Source: Bathymodiolus brooksi (taxonomy: Eukaryota > Mollusca > Bivalvia > Mytilida > Modiolidae). Taken from it: a DNA stretch of 64,000 nucleotides. Both the position numbers and the translations under genes were made by a program. Position 1 is the stretch's first letter. Each line of letters begins with the position of its first letter. Under the pieces are notes generated by a model. That model was not told the origin of the DNA. It saw only the letters and a program-made list of their open reading frames with translations, and did not search any database. The stretch spans positions 44,995,414 through 45,059,413 of the forward strand of contig OY804585.1 in assembly GCA_963680875.1 (NCBI GenBank). The letters are read 5' to 3'. This document shows, in pieces, positions 26,360 through 39,500 of this stretch.

Positions 26360-29300
26360 ACATTGGACCCTATGGGAAAAATGTTTCAAAACGCTTCTTC
26401 TCTGAAACCACTAGGACAATTGAAACCAAACTGTACAGGAATGATCATTGGAAGGTCCTCTACAAAGATTATGTTTTTTATGTCGATTGGATATCCAAGA
26501 TGGCCGCCACCGCAATACATAGATTAACATTGGACCCTATGGGAAAATGTTCAAATGCCTTCTTCTCAGAAACTACAAATATGATTAAAGCCAAACTGTA
26601 CATGAATGTTCATTGGATGGTCCTCTACAAACTTTACGTTTTTTGTTCCGATATGAAATTCAAAATGGCGGCTACGGCAGGACTTAGTTTAACATTGGAC
26701 CCTATGGGAAAATGTTTCAAAACGCTTCTTCTCTGAAACCACTAGGACAGTTGAAACCAAACTGCCCAGGAATGATCATTGGAAGGTTCTCTACAAATTT
26801 TATGTTCATTATGCCGATCGGAAATCCAAGATGGCCGCCACCGTAATACATAGATTAACATTGGACCCTATGGGAAAATGTTCAAATGCCTTCTTCTCAG
26901 AAACTACAAATATTATTAAAGCCAAACTGTACATGAATGTTCATTGGATGGTCCTCTACAAACTTTACGCTTTTTGTTCCGATATTAAATTCAAAATGGC
27001 GGTTACGGCAGGACTTAGTTTAACATTGGACCCTATGGGAAAAATGTTTCAAAACGCTTCTTCTCTGAAACCACTTGCACAATAGAAACCAAACTGCCCA
27101 GGAATAGTCATTGGAAGGTCCTCTACAAAGTTTATATTATTTTTATGCCGATCGAAAATTCAAGATGGCCACCACCACAGGACATAGATTAACATTGGAC
27201 CCTATGGGAAAATATTCAAATGCCTTCTTCTCAGAAACTACAAATATGATTAAAGGCAAACTGTACATGAATGTTCATTGGATGGTCCTCTACAAACTTT
27301 ACGTTTTTTGTTCCGGTATGAAATTCAAAATGGCGGCTATGGCAGGACTTAGTTTAACATTGGACCCTATGGGGAAAATGTTTCAAAACGCTTCTTCTCT
27401 GAAACCACTAGGACAGTTGAAACCAAACTGCCCAGGAATGATCATTGGAAGGTCCTCTACAAAGTTTCTGTTTTTTATGCCAATCGGAAATCCAAGATGA
27501 CCGCCACCGCAGGACATAGATTAACATTGGACCCTATGGGAAAATATTCAAATGCCTTCTTCTCAGAAACTACAAATATTATTAAAGCCAAACTGTACAT
27601 GAATGTTCATTAGATGGTCCTCTACAAACTTTACGTTTTTTGTTCCGGTATGAAATTCAAAATGGTGGCTACGGCAGGACTTAGTTTAACATTGGACCCT
27701 ATGGGAAAAATGTTTCAAAACGCTTCTTCTCTGAAACCACTTGGACAATTGAAACCAAACTCCCCAGGAATGATCATTGGAAGGTCCTCTACAAAGTTTA
27801 TGTTTTTTTATGTCGATCGGAAATCCAAGATGGCCGCCACCGCAATACATAGATTAACATTGGACCCTATGGGAAAATGTTCAAATGCCTTCTTCTCAGA
27901 AACTACAAATATGATTAAAGCCAAACTGTACGTGAATGTTCATTGGATGGTCCTCTACAAACTTTACGTTTTTTGTTCCGATATGAAATTCAAAATGGCG
28001 GCTACGGCAGGACTTAGTTTAACATTGGACCCTATGGGGAAAATGTTTCAAAACGCTTCTTCTCTGAAACCACTAGGACAGTTGAAACCAAACTGCCAGG
28101 AATGATCATTGGAAGGTCCTCTACAAAGTTTATGTTTTTTATGTCGATCGGAAATCCAAGATGGCCGCCACCGTAATACATAGATTAACATTGGACCCTA
28201 TGGGAAAATGTTCAAATGCCTTCTTCTCAGAAACTACAAATATTATTAAAGCCAAACTGTACATGAATGTTCATTGGATGGTCCTCTACAAACTTTACGT
28301 TTTTTGTTCCAATATGAAATTCAAAATGGCGGCTACGGCAGAACTATGGGAAAATATTCAAATGCCTTCTTCCCAGAAACTACAAATATGATTAAAGCCA
28401 AACTGTACATGAATGTTCATTAGATGGTCCTCTACAAACTTTACGTTTTTTGTTCCGATATGAAATTCAAAATGGCGGCTACAGCAGGACTTAGTTTAAC
28501 ATTGGACCCTATGGGAAAAATGTTTCAAAACGCTTCTTCTCTGAAACCACTAGGACAGTTGAAACCAAACTGCCCAGGAATGATCATTGGAAGGTCCTCT
28601 ACAAATTTTATGTTTTTTATGTCGATCGGAAATCCAAGATGGCCACCACCTCAATACATAGATTAACATTGGACCCTATGGGAAAATGTTCAAATGCCTT
28701 CTTAGAAACTACAAATATGATTAAAGCCAAACTGTACATGAATGTTCATTAGATGGTCCTCTACAAACTTTACGTTTTTTGTTCCGATATGAAATTCAAA
28801 ATGGCGGCTACGGCAGGACTTAGTTTAACATTGGACCCTATGGGGAAAATGTTTCAAAACGCTTCTTATCTGAAACCACTAGGACAGTTGAAACCAATCT
28901 GCCCAGGAATGATCATTGGAAGTTCCTCTACAAAGTTTATATTATTTTTATGCCGATCGGAAATCCAAGATGGCCGCCACCGTAATACATAGATTAACAT
29001 TGGACCCTATGGGAAAATGTTCAAATGCCTTCTTCTCAGAAACTACAAATATTATTAAAGCCAAACTGTACATGAATGTTCATTAGATGGTCCTCTACAA
29101 ACTTTACGTTTTTTGTTCCGGTATGAAATTCAAAATGGTGGCTACGGCAGGACTTGTTTAACATTGGACCCTATGGGAAAAATGTTTCAAAACGCTTCTT
29201 CTCTGAAACCACTAGGACAATTGAAACCAAACTGTACAGGAATGATCATTGGAAGGTCCTCTACAAAGATTATGTTTTTTATGTCGATTGGATATCCAAG

Positions 29301-31960
29301 ATGGCCGCCACCGCAATACATAGATTAACATTGGACCCTATGGGAAAATGTTCAAATGCCTTCTTCTCAGAAACTACAAATATGATTAAAGCCAAACTGT
29401 ACATGAATGTTCATTGGATGGTCCTCTACAAACTTTACGTTTTTTGTTCCGATATGAAATTCAAAATGGCGGCTACGGCAGGACTTAGTTTAACATTGGA
29501 CCCTATGGGAAAATGTTTCAAAACGCTTCTTCTCTGAAACCACTAGGACAGTTGAAACCAAACTGCCCAGGAATGATCATTGGAAGGTTCTCTACAAATT
29601 TTATGTTCATTATGCCGATCGGAAATCCAAGATGGCCGCCACCGTAATACATAGATTAACATTGGACCCTATGGGAAAATGTTCAAATGCCTTCTTCTCA
29701 GAAACTACAAATATTATTAAAGCCAAACTGTACATGAATGTTCATTGGATGGTCCTCTACAAACTTTACGCTTTTTGTTCCGATATTAAATTCAAAATGG
29801 CGGTTACGGCAGGACTTAGTTTAACATTGGACCCTATGGGAAAAATGTTTCAAAACGCTTCTTCTCTGAAACCACTTGCACAATAGAAACCAAACTGCCC
29901 AGGAATAGTCATTGGAAGGTCCTCTACAAAGTTTATATTATTTTTATGCCGATCGAAAATTCAAGATGGCCACCACCACAGGACATAGATTAACATTGGA
30001 CCCTATGGGAAAATATTCAAATGCCTTCTTCTCAGAAACTACAAATATGATTAAAGGCAAACTGTACATGAATGTTCATTGGATGGTCCTCTACAAACTT
30101 TACGTTTTTTGTTCCGGTATGAAATTCAAAATGGCGGCTATGGCAGGACTTAGTTTAACATTGGACCCTATGGGGAAAATGTTTCAAAACGCTTCTTCTC
30201 TGAAACCACTAGGACAGTTGAAACCAAACTGCCCAGGAATGATCATTGGAAGGTCCTCTACAAAGTTTCTGTTTTTTATGCCAATCGGAAATCCAAGATG
30301 ACCGCCACCGCAGGACATAGATTAACATTGGACCCTATGGGAAAATATTCAAATGCCTTCTTCTCAGAAACTACAAATATTATTAAAGCCAAACTGTACA
30401 TGAATGTTCATTAGATGGTCCTCTACAAACTTTACGTTTTTTGTTCCGGTATGAAATTCAAAATGGTGGCTACGGCAGGACTTAGTTTAACATTGGACCC
30501 TATGGGAAAAATGTTTCAAAACGCTTCTTCTCTGAAACCACTTGGACAATTGAAACCAAACTCCCCAGGAATGATCATTGGAAGGTCCTCTACAAAGTTT
30601 ATGTTTTTTATGTCGATCGGAAATCCAAGATGGCCGCCACCGCAATACATAGATTAACATTGGACCCTATGGGAAAATGTTCAAATGCCTTCTTCTCAGA
30701 AACTACAAATATTATTAAAGCCAAACTGTACGTGAATGTTCATTGGATGGTCCTCTACAAACTTTACGTTTTTTGTTCCGATATGAAATTCAAAATGGCG
30801 GCTACGGCAGGACTTAGTTTAACATTGGACCCTATGGGGAAAATGTTTCAAAACGCTTCTTCTCTGAAACCACTAGGACAGTTGAAACCAAACTGCCAGG
30901 AATGATCATTGGAAGGTCCTCTACAAAGTTTATGTTTTTTATGTCGATCGGAAATCCAAGATGGCCGCCACCGTAATACATAGATTAACATTGGACCCTA
31001 TGGGAAAATGTTCAAATGCCTTCTTCTCAGAAACTACAAATATTATTAAAGCCAAACTGTACATGAATGTTCATTGGATGGTCCTCTACAAACTTTACGT
31101 TTTTTGTTCCAATATGAAATTCAAAATGGCGGCTACGGCAGAACTATGTGAAAATATTCAAATGCCTTCTTCCCAGAAACTACAAATATGATTAAAGCCA
31201 AACTGTACATGAATGTTCATTAGATGGTCCTCTACAAACTTTACGTTTTTTGTTCCGATATGAAATTCAAAATGGCGGCTACAGCAGGACTTAGTTTAAC
31301 ATTGGACCCTATGGGAAAAATGTTTCAAAACGCTTCTTCTCTGAAACCACTAGGACAGTTGAAACCAAACTGCCCAGGAATGATCATTGGAAGGTCCTCT
31401 ACAAATTTTATGTTTTTTATGTCGATCGGAAATCCAAGATGGCCACCACCTCAATACATAGATTAACATTGGACCCTATGGGAAAATGTTCAAATGCCTT
31501 CTTAGAAACTACAAATATGATTAAAGCCAAACTGTACATGAATGTTCATTAGATGGTCCTCTACAAACTTTACGTTTTTTGTTCCGATATGAAATTCAAA
31601 ATGGCGGCTACGGCAGGACTTAGTTTAACATTGGACCCTATGGGGAAAATGTTTCAAAACGCTTCTTATCTGAAACCACTAGGACAGTTGAAACCAATCT
31701 GCCCAGGAATGATCATTGGAAGTTCCTCTACAAAGTTTATATTATTTTTATGCCGATCGGAAATCCAAGATGGCCGCCACCGTAATACATAGATTAACAT
31801 TGGACCCTATGGGAAAATGTTCAAATGCCTTCTTCTCAGAAACTACAAATATTATTAAAGCCAAACTGTACATGAATGTTCATTAGATGGTCCTCTACAA
31901 ACTTTACGTTTTTTGTTCCGGTATGAAATTCAAAATGGTGGCTACGGCAGGACTTGTTTA
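26360..31960 (+). repeat. ~2,800-bp higher-order duplication (two adjacent copies)
   Basis: Blocks beginning at about 26,360 and 29,160 match at offset 2,800-2,801. AACTGTACAGG occurs at 26428 and 29229. The GGCGGTTACGGC variant, the ATTAAATTC variant and the CAGAACTATG junction are shared as well. Confidence 0.85.
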
Positions 31961-33906
31961 ACATTGGACCCTATGGGAAAAATGTTTCAAAACGCTTCTT
32001 CTCTGAAACCACTTGGACAATTGAAACCAAACTCCCCAGGAATGATCATTGGAAGGTCCTCTACAAAGTTTATGTTTTTTATGTCGATCGGAAATCCAAG
32101 ATGGCCGCCACCGCAATACATAGATTAACATTGGACCCTATGGGAAAATGTTCAAATGCCTTCTTCTCAGAAACTACAAATATGATTAAAGCCAAACTGT
32201 ACGTGAATGTTCATTGGATGGTCCTCTACAAACTTTACGTTTTTTGTTCCGATATGAAATTCAAAATGGCGGCTATGGCAGGACTTAGTTTAACATTGGA
32301 CCCTATGGGGAAAATGTTTCAAAACGCTTCTTCTCTGAAACCACTAGGACATTTGAAACCAAACTGCCAGGAATGATCATTGGAAGGTCCTCTACAAAGT
32401 TTATGTTTTTTATGTCGATCGGAAATCCAAGATGGCCGCCACCGCAATACATAGATTAACATTGGACCCTATGGGAAAATGTTCAAATGCCTTCTTCTCA
32501 GAAACTACAAATATTATTAAAGCCAAACTGTACATGAATGTTCATTGGATGGTCCTCTACAAACTTTACGTTTTTTGTTCCAATATGAAATTCAAAATGG
32601 CGGCTACGGCAGAACTATGGGAAAATATTCAAATGCCTTCTTCTCAGAAACTACAAATATGATTAAAGCCAAACTGTACATGAATGTTCATTAGATGGTC
32701 CTCTACAAACTTTACGTTTTTTGTTCCGGTATGAAATTCAAAATGGCGGCTACAGCAGGACTTAGTTTAACATTGGACCCTATGGGAAAAATGTTTCAAA
32801 ACGCTTCTTCTCTGAAACCACTAGGACAGTTGAAACCAAACTGCCCAGGAATGATCATTGGAAGGTCCTCTACAAATTTTATGTTTTTTATGTTGATCGG
32901 AAATCCAAGATGGCCACCACCTCAATACATAGATTAACATTGGACCCTATGGGAAAATGTTCAAATGCCTTCTTCTCAGAAACTACAAATATGATTAAAG
33001 CCAAACTGTACATGAATGTTCATTAGATGGTCCTCTACAAACTTTACGTTTTTTGTTCCGATATGAAATTCAAAATGGCGGCTACGGCAGGACTTAGTTT
33101 AACATTGGACCCTATGGGGAAAATGTTTCAAAACGCTTCTTCTCTGAAACCACTAGGACAGTTGAAACCAAACTGCCCAGGAATGATCATTGGAAGGTCC
33201 TCTACAAAGTTTATATTATTTTTATGCCGATCGGAAATCCAAGATGGCCGCCACCGTAATACATAGATTAACATTGGACCCTATGGGAAAATGTTCAAAT
33301 GCCTTCTTCTCAGAAACTACAAATATGATTAAAGCCAAACTGTACATGAATGTTCATTAGATGGTCCTCTACAAACTTTACGTTTTTTGTTCCGGTATGA
33401 AATTCAAAATGGCGGCTACGGCAGGACTTAGTTTAACATTGGACCCTATGGGAAAAATGTTTCAAAACGCTTCTTCTCTGAAACCACTAGGACAATTGAA
33501 ACCAAACTGCCCAGGAATGATCATTGGAAGGTCCTCTACAAAGATTATGTTTTTTATGTCGATTGGATATCCAAGATGGCCGCCACCGCAATACATAGAT
33601 TAACATTGGACCCTATGGGAAAATGTTCAAATGCCTTCTTCTCAGAAACTACAAATATGATTAAAGCCAAACTGTACATGAATGTTCATTGGATGGTCCT
33701 CTACAAACTTTACGTTTTTTGTTCCGATATGAAATTCAAAATGGCGGCTACGGCAGGACTTAGTTTAACATTGGACCCTAAGGGAAAATGTTTCAAAACT
33801 CTTCTTCTCTGAAACCACTAGGACAGTTGAAACCAAACTGCCCAGGAATGATCATTGGAAGGTTCTCTACAAATTTTATGTTCATTATGCCGATCGGAAA
33901 TCCAAG

Positions 33907-36563
33907 ATGGCCGCCACCGTAATACATAGATTAACATTGGACCCTATGGGAAAATGTTCAAATGCCTTCTTCTCAGAAACTACAAATATTATTAAAGCCA
34001 AACTGTACATGAATGTTCATTGGATGGTCCTCTACAAACTTTACGCTTTTTGTTCCGATATGAAATTCAAAATGGCGGCTACGGCAGGACTTAGTTTAAC
34101 ATTGGACCCTATGGGAAAAATGTTTCAAAACGCTTCTTCTCTGAAACCACTTGCACAATAGAAACCAAACTGCCCAGGAATAGTCATTGGAAGGTCCTCT
34201 ACAAAGTTTATATTATTTTTATGCCGATCGAAAATTCAAGATGGCCACCACCACAGGACATAGATTAACATTGGACCCTATGGGAAAATATTCAAATGCC
34301 TTCTTCTCAGAAACTACAAATATGATTAAAGGCAAACTGTACATGAATGTTCATTAGATGGTCCTCTACAAACTTTACGTTTTTTGTTCCGGTATGAAAT
34401 TCAAAATGGCGGCTATGGCAGGACTTAGTTTAACATTGGACCCTATGGGGAAAATGTTTCAAAACGCTTCTTCTCTGAAACCACTAGGACAGTTGAAACC
34501 AAACTGCCCAGGAATGATCATTGGAAGGTCCTCTACAAAGTTTCTGTTTTTTATGCCAATCGGAAATCCAAGATGACCGCCACCGCAGGACATAGATTAA
34601 CATTGGACCCTATGGGAAAATATTCAAATGCCTTCTTCTCAGAAACTACAAATATTATTAAAGCCAAACTGTACATGAATGTTCATTAGATGGTCCTCTA
34701 CAAACTTTACGTTTTTTGTTCCGGTATGAAATTCAAAATGGTGGCTACGGCAGGACTTAGTTTAACATTGGACCCTATGGGAAAAATGTTTCAAAACGCT
34801 TCTTCTCTGAAACCACTTGGACAATTGAAACCAAACTCCCCAGGAATGATCATTGGAAGGTCCTCTACAAATTTTATGTTTTTTATGTCGATCGGAAATC
34901 CAAGATGGCCGCCACCGCAATACATAGATTAACATTGGACCCTATGGGAAAATGTTCAAATGCCTTCTTCTCAGAAACTACAAATATTATTAAAGCCAAA
35001 CTGTACGTGAATGTTCATTGGATGGTCCTCTACAAACTTTACGTTTTTTGTTCCGATATGAAATTCAAAATGGCGGCTACGGCAGGACTTAGTTTAACAT
35101 TGGACCCTATGGGGAAAATGTTTCAAAACGCTTCTTCTCTGAAACCACTAGGACAGTTGAAACCAAACTGCCAGGAATGATCATTGGAAGGTCCTCTACA
35201 AAGTTTATGTTTTTTATGTCGATCGGAAATCCAAGATGGCCGCCACCGTAATACATAGATTAACATTGGACCCTATGGGAAAATGTTCAAATGCCTTCTT
35301 CTCAGAAACTACAAATATTATTAAAGCCAAACTGTACATGAATGTTCATTGGATGGTCCTCTACAAACTTTACGCTTTTTGTTCCGATATGAAATTCAAA
35401 ATGGCGGCTACGGCAGGACTTAGTTTAACATTGGACCCTATGGGAAAAATGTTTCAAAACGCTTCTTCTCTGAAACCACTTGCACAATAGAAACCAAACT
35501 GCCCAGGAATAGTCATTGGAAGGTCCTCTACAAAGTTTATATTATTTTTATGCCGATCGAAAATTCAAGATGGCCACCACCACAGGACATAGATTAACAT
35601 TGGACCCTATGGGAAAATATTCAAATGCCTTCTTCTCAGAAACTACAAATATGATTAAAGGCAAACTGTACATGAATGTTCATTAGATGGTCCTCTACAA
35701 ACTTTACGTTTTTTGTTCCGGTATGAAATTCAAAATGGCGGCTATGGCAGGACTTAGTTTAACATTGGACCCTATGGGGAAAATGTTTCAAAACGCTTCT
35801 TCTCTGAAACCACTAGGACAGTTGAAACCAAACTGCCCAGGAATGATCATTGGAAGGTCCTCTACAAAGTTTCTGTTTTTTATGCCAATCGGAAATCCAA
35901 GATGACCGCCACCGCAGGACATAGATTAACATTGGACCCTATGGGAAAATATTCAAATGCCTTCTTCTCAGAAACTACAAATATTATTAAAGCCAAACTG
36001 TACATGAATGTTCATTAGATGGTCCTCTACAAACTTTACGTTTTTTGTTCCGGTATGAAATTCAAAATGGTGGCTACGGCAGGACTTAGTTTAACATTGG
36101 ACCCTATGGGAAAAATGTTTCAAAACGCTTCTTCTCTGAAACCACTTGGACAATTGAAACCAAACTCCCCAGGAATGATCATTGGAAGGTCCTCTACAAA
36201 TTTATGTTTTTTATGTCGATCGGAAATCCAAGATGGCCGCCACCGCAATACATAGATTAACATTGGACCCTATGGGAAAATGTTCAAATGCCTTCTTCTC
36301 AGAAACTACAAATATTATTAAAGCCAAACTGTACGTGAATGTTCATTGGATGGTCCTCTACAAAATTTACGTTTTTTGTTCCGATATGAAATTCAAAATG
36401 GCGGCTACGGCAGGACTTAGTTTAACATTGGACCCTATGGGGAAAATGTTTCAAAACGCTTCTTCTCTGAAACCACTAGGACAGTTGAAACCAAACTGCC
36501 AGGAATGATCATTGGAAGGTCCTCTACAAAGTTTATGTTTTTTATGTCGATCGGAAATCCAAG
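33907..36563 (+). repeat. 1,329-bp higher-order duplication
   Basis: Monomers at 33907, 34358 and 34690 recur at 35236, 35687 and 36019 (offset 1,329). A shorter two-dimer duplication with offset 666 follows at about 36827-38160. Confidence 0.8.
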
Positions 36564-39500
36564 ATGGCCGCCACCGTAATACATAGATTAACATTGGACC
36601 CTATGGGAAAATGTTCAAATGCCTTCTTCTCAGAAACTACAAATATTATTAAAGCCAAACTGTACATGAATGTTCATTGGATGGTCCTCTACAAACTTTA
36701 CGTTTTTTGTTCCAATATGAAATTCAAAATGGCGGCTACGGCAGAACTATGGGAAAATATTCAAATGCCTTCTTCTCAGAAACTACAAATATGATTAAAG
36801 CCAAACTGTACATGAATGTTCATTAGATGGTCCTCTACAAACTTTACGTTTTTTGTTCCGATATGAAATTCAAAATGGCGGCTACGGCAGGACTTAGTTT
36901 AACATTGGACCCTATGGGGAAAATGTTTCAAAACGCTTCTTCTCTGAAACCACTAGGACAGTTGAAACCAAACTGCCCAGGAATGATCATTGGAAGTTCC
37001 TCTACAAAGTTTATATTATTTTTATGCCGATCGGAAATCCAAGATGGCCGCCACCGTAATACATAGATTAACATTGGACCCTATGGGAAAATGTTCAAAT
37101 GCCTTCTTCTCAGAAATTACAAATATGATTAAAGCCAAACTGTACATGAATGTTCATTAGATGGTCCTCTACAAACTTTACGTTTTTTGTTCCGGTATGA
37201 AATTCAAAATGGCGGCTATGGCAGGACTTAGTTTAACATTGGACCCTATGGGAAAAATGTTTCAAAACGCTTCTTCTCTGAAACCACTAGGACAATTGAA
37301 ACCAAACTGCCCAGGAATAGTCATTGGAAGGTCCTCTACAAAGATTATGTTTTTTATGTCGATCGGAAATCCAAGATGGCCACCACCTCAATACATAGAT
37401 TAACATTGGACCCTATGGGAAAATGTTCAAATGCCTTCTTCTCAGAAACTACAAATATGATTAAAGCCAAACTGTACATGAATGTTCATTAGATGGTCCT
37501 CTACAAACTTTACGTTTTTTGTTCCGATATGAAATTCAAAATGGCGGCTACGGCAGGACTTAGTTTAACATTGGACCCTATGGGGAAAATGTTTCAAAAC
37601 GCTTCTTCTCTGAAACCACTAGGACAGTTGAAACCAAACTGCCCAGGAATGATCATTGGAAGTTCCTCTACAAAGTTTATATTATTTTTATGCCGATCGG
37701 AAATCCAAGATGGCCGCCACCGTAATACATAGATTAACATTGGACCCTATGGGAAAATGTTCAAATGCCTTCTTCTCAGAAACTACAAATATGATTAAAG
37801 CCAAACTGTACATGAATGTTCATTAGATGGTCCTCTACAAACTTTACGTTTTTTGTTCCGGTATGAAATTCAAAATGGCGGCTATGGCAGGACTTAGTTT
37901 AACATTGGACCCTATGGGAAAAATGTTTCAAAACGCTTCTTCTCTGAAACCACTAGGACAATTGAAACCAAACTGCCCAGGAATGATCATTGGAAGGTCC
38001 TCTACAAAGTTTATGTTTTTTATGTCGATTGGATATCCAAGATGGCCGCCACCGCAATACATAGATTAACATTGGACCCTATGGGAAAATGTTCAAATGC
38101 CTTCTTCTCAGAAACTACAAATATTATTAAAGCTAAACTGTACATGAATGTTCATTGGATAGTCCTCTACAAACTTTACATTTTTTGTTTCGATATGAAA
38201 TTCAAAATGGCGACTACGGCAGGACTTAGTTTAACATTGGACCCTATGGGAAAAATGTTTCAAAACGCTTCTTCTCTGAAACCACTTGGACAATAGAAAC
38301 CAAACTGCCCAGGAATAGTCATTGGAAGGTCCTCTACAAAGTTTATGTTATTTTTATGCTGATCGAAAATTCAAGATGGCCACCACCGCAGGACATAGAT
38401 TAACATTGGACCCTATGGGAAAATATTCAAATGCCTTCTTCTCAGAAACTACAAATATTATTAAAGCCAAACTGTACATGAATGTTCATTAGATGGTCCT
38501 CTACAAACTGTACGTTTTTTGTTCCGGTATGAAATTCAAAATGGCGGCTACGCAGGACTTTGTTTAACATTGGACCCTATGGGAAAAATGTTTCAAAACG
38601 CTTCTTCTCTGAAACCACTTGGACAATTGAAACCAAACTGCCCAGGAATGATCATTGGAAGGTCCTCTACAAAGTTTATGTTTTTTATGTCGATTGGAAA
38701 TCCAAGATGGCTGCCACCACAATACATAGATTAACATTGGACCCTATGGGAAAATGTTCAAATGCCTTCTTCTCAGAAACTACAAATATTATTAAAGCCA
38801 AACTGTACATGAATGTTCATTGGATGGTCCTCTACAAACTGTACGTTTTTTGTTCCGGTATGAAATTCAAAATGGCGGCTACGGCAGGACTTAGTTTAAC
38901 ATTGGCCGCTATGGGAAAATATTCAAATGCCTTCTTCTCAGAAACTACAAATATGATTAAAGCCAAACTGTACATGAATGTTCATTAGATGGTCCTCTAC
39001 AAACTTTACGTTTTTTGTTCCGGTATGAAATTCAAAATGGTGGCTATGGCAGGACTTAGTTTAACATTGGACCCTATGGGAAAAATGTTTCAAAACGCTT
39101 CTTCTCTGAAACCACTGGGACAGTTGAAACCAAACTGCCCAGGAATGATCATTGGAAAGTCCTCTACAAATTTTATGTTTTTTATGTCGATCGGAAATCC
39201 AAGATGGCCACCACCTCAATACATAGATTAACATTGGACCCTATGGGAAAATGTTCAAATGCCTTCTTCTCAGAAACTACAAATATTATTAAAGCCAAAC
39301 TGTACATGAATGTTCATTGGATGGTCCTCTACAAACTCTACGTTTTTTGTTCCGATATGAAATTCAAAATGGCGGCTACGGCAGGACTTAGTTTAACATT
39401 GGACCCTATGGGAAAAATGTTTCAAAACGCTTCTTCTCTGAAACCACTAGGACAGTTGAAACCAATCTGCCCAGGAATGATCATTGGAAGGTTCTCTACA

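Noticed and set aside
27614..28105. 163-codon open frame as a possible fused gene
   Set aside because: It arises where one extra T in TTTTTTTATGTCG joins two dimer frames. No codon-level conservation is expected.
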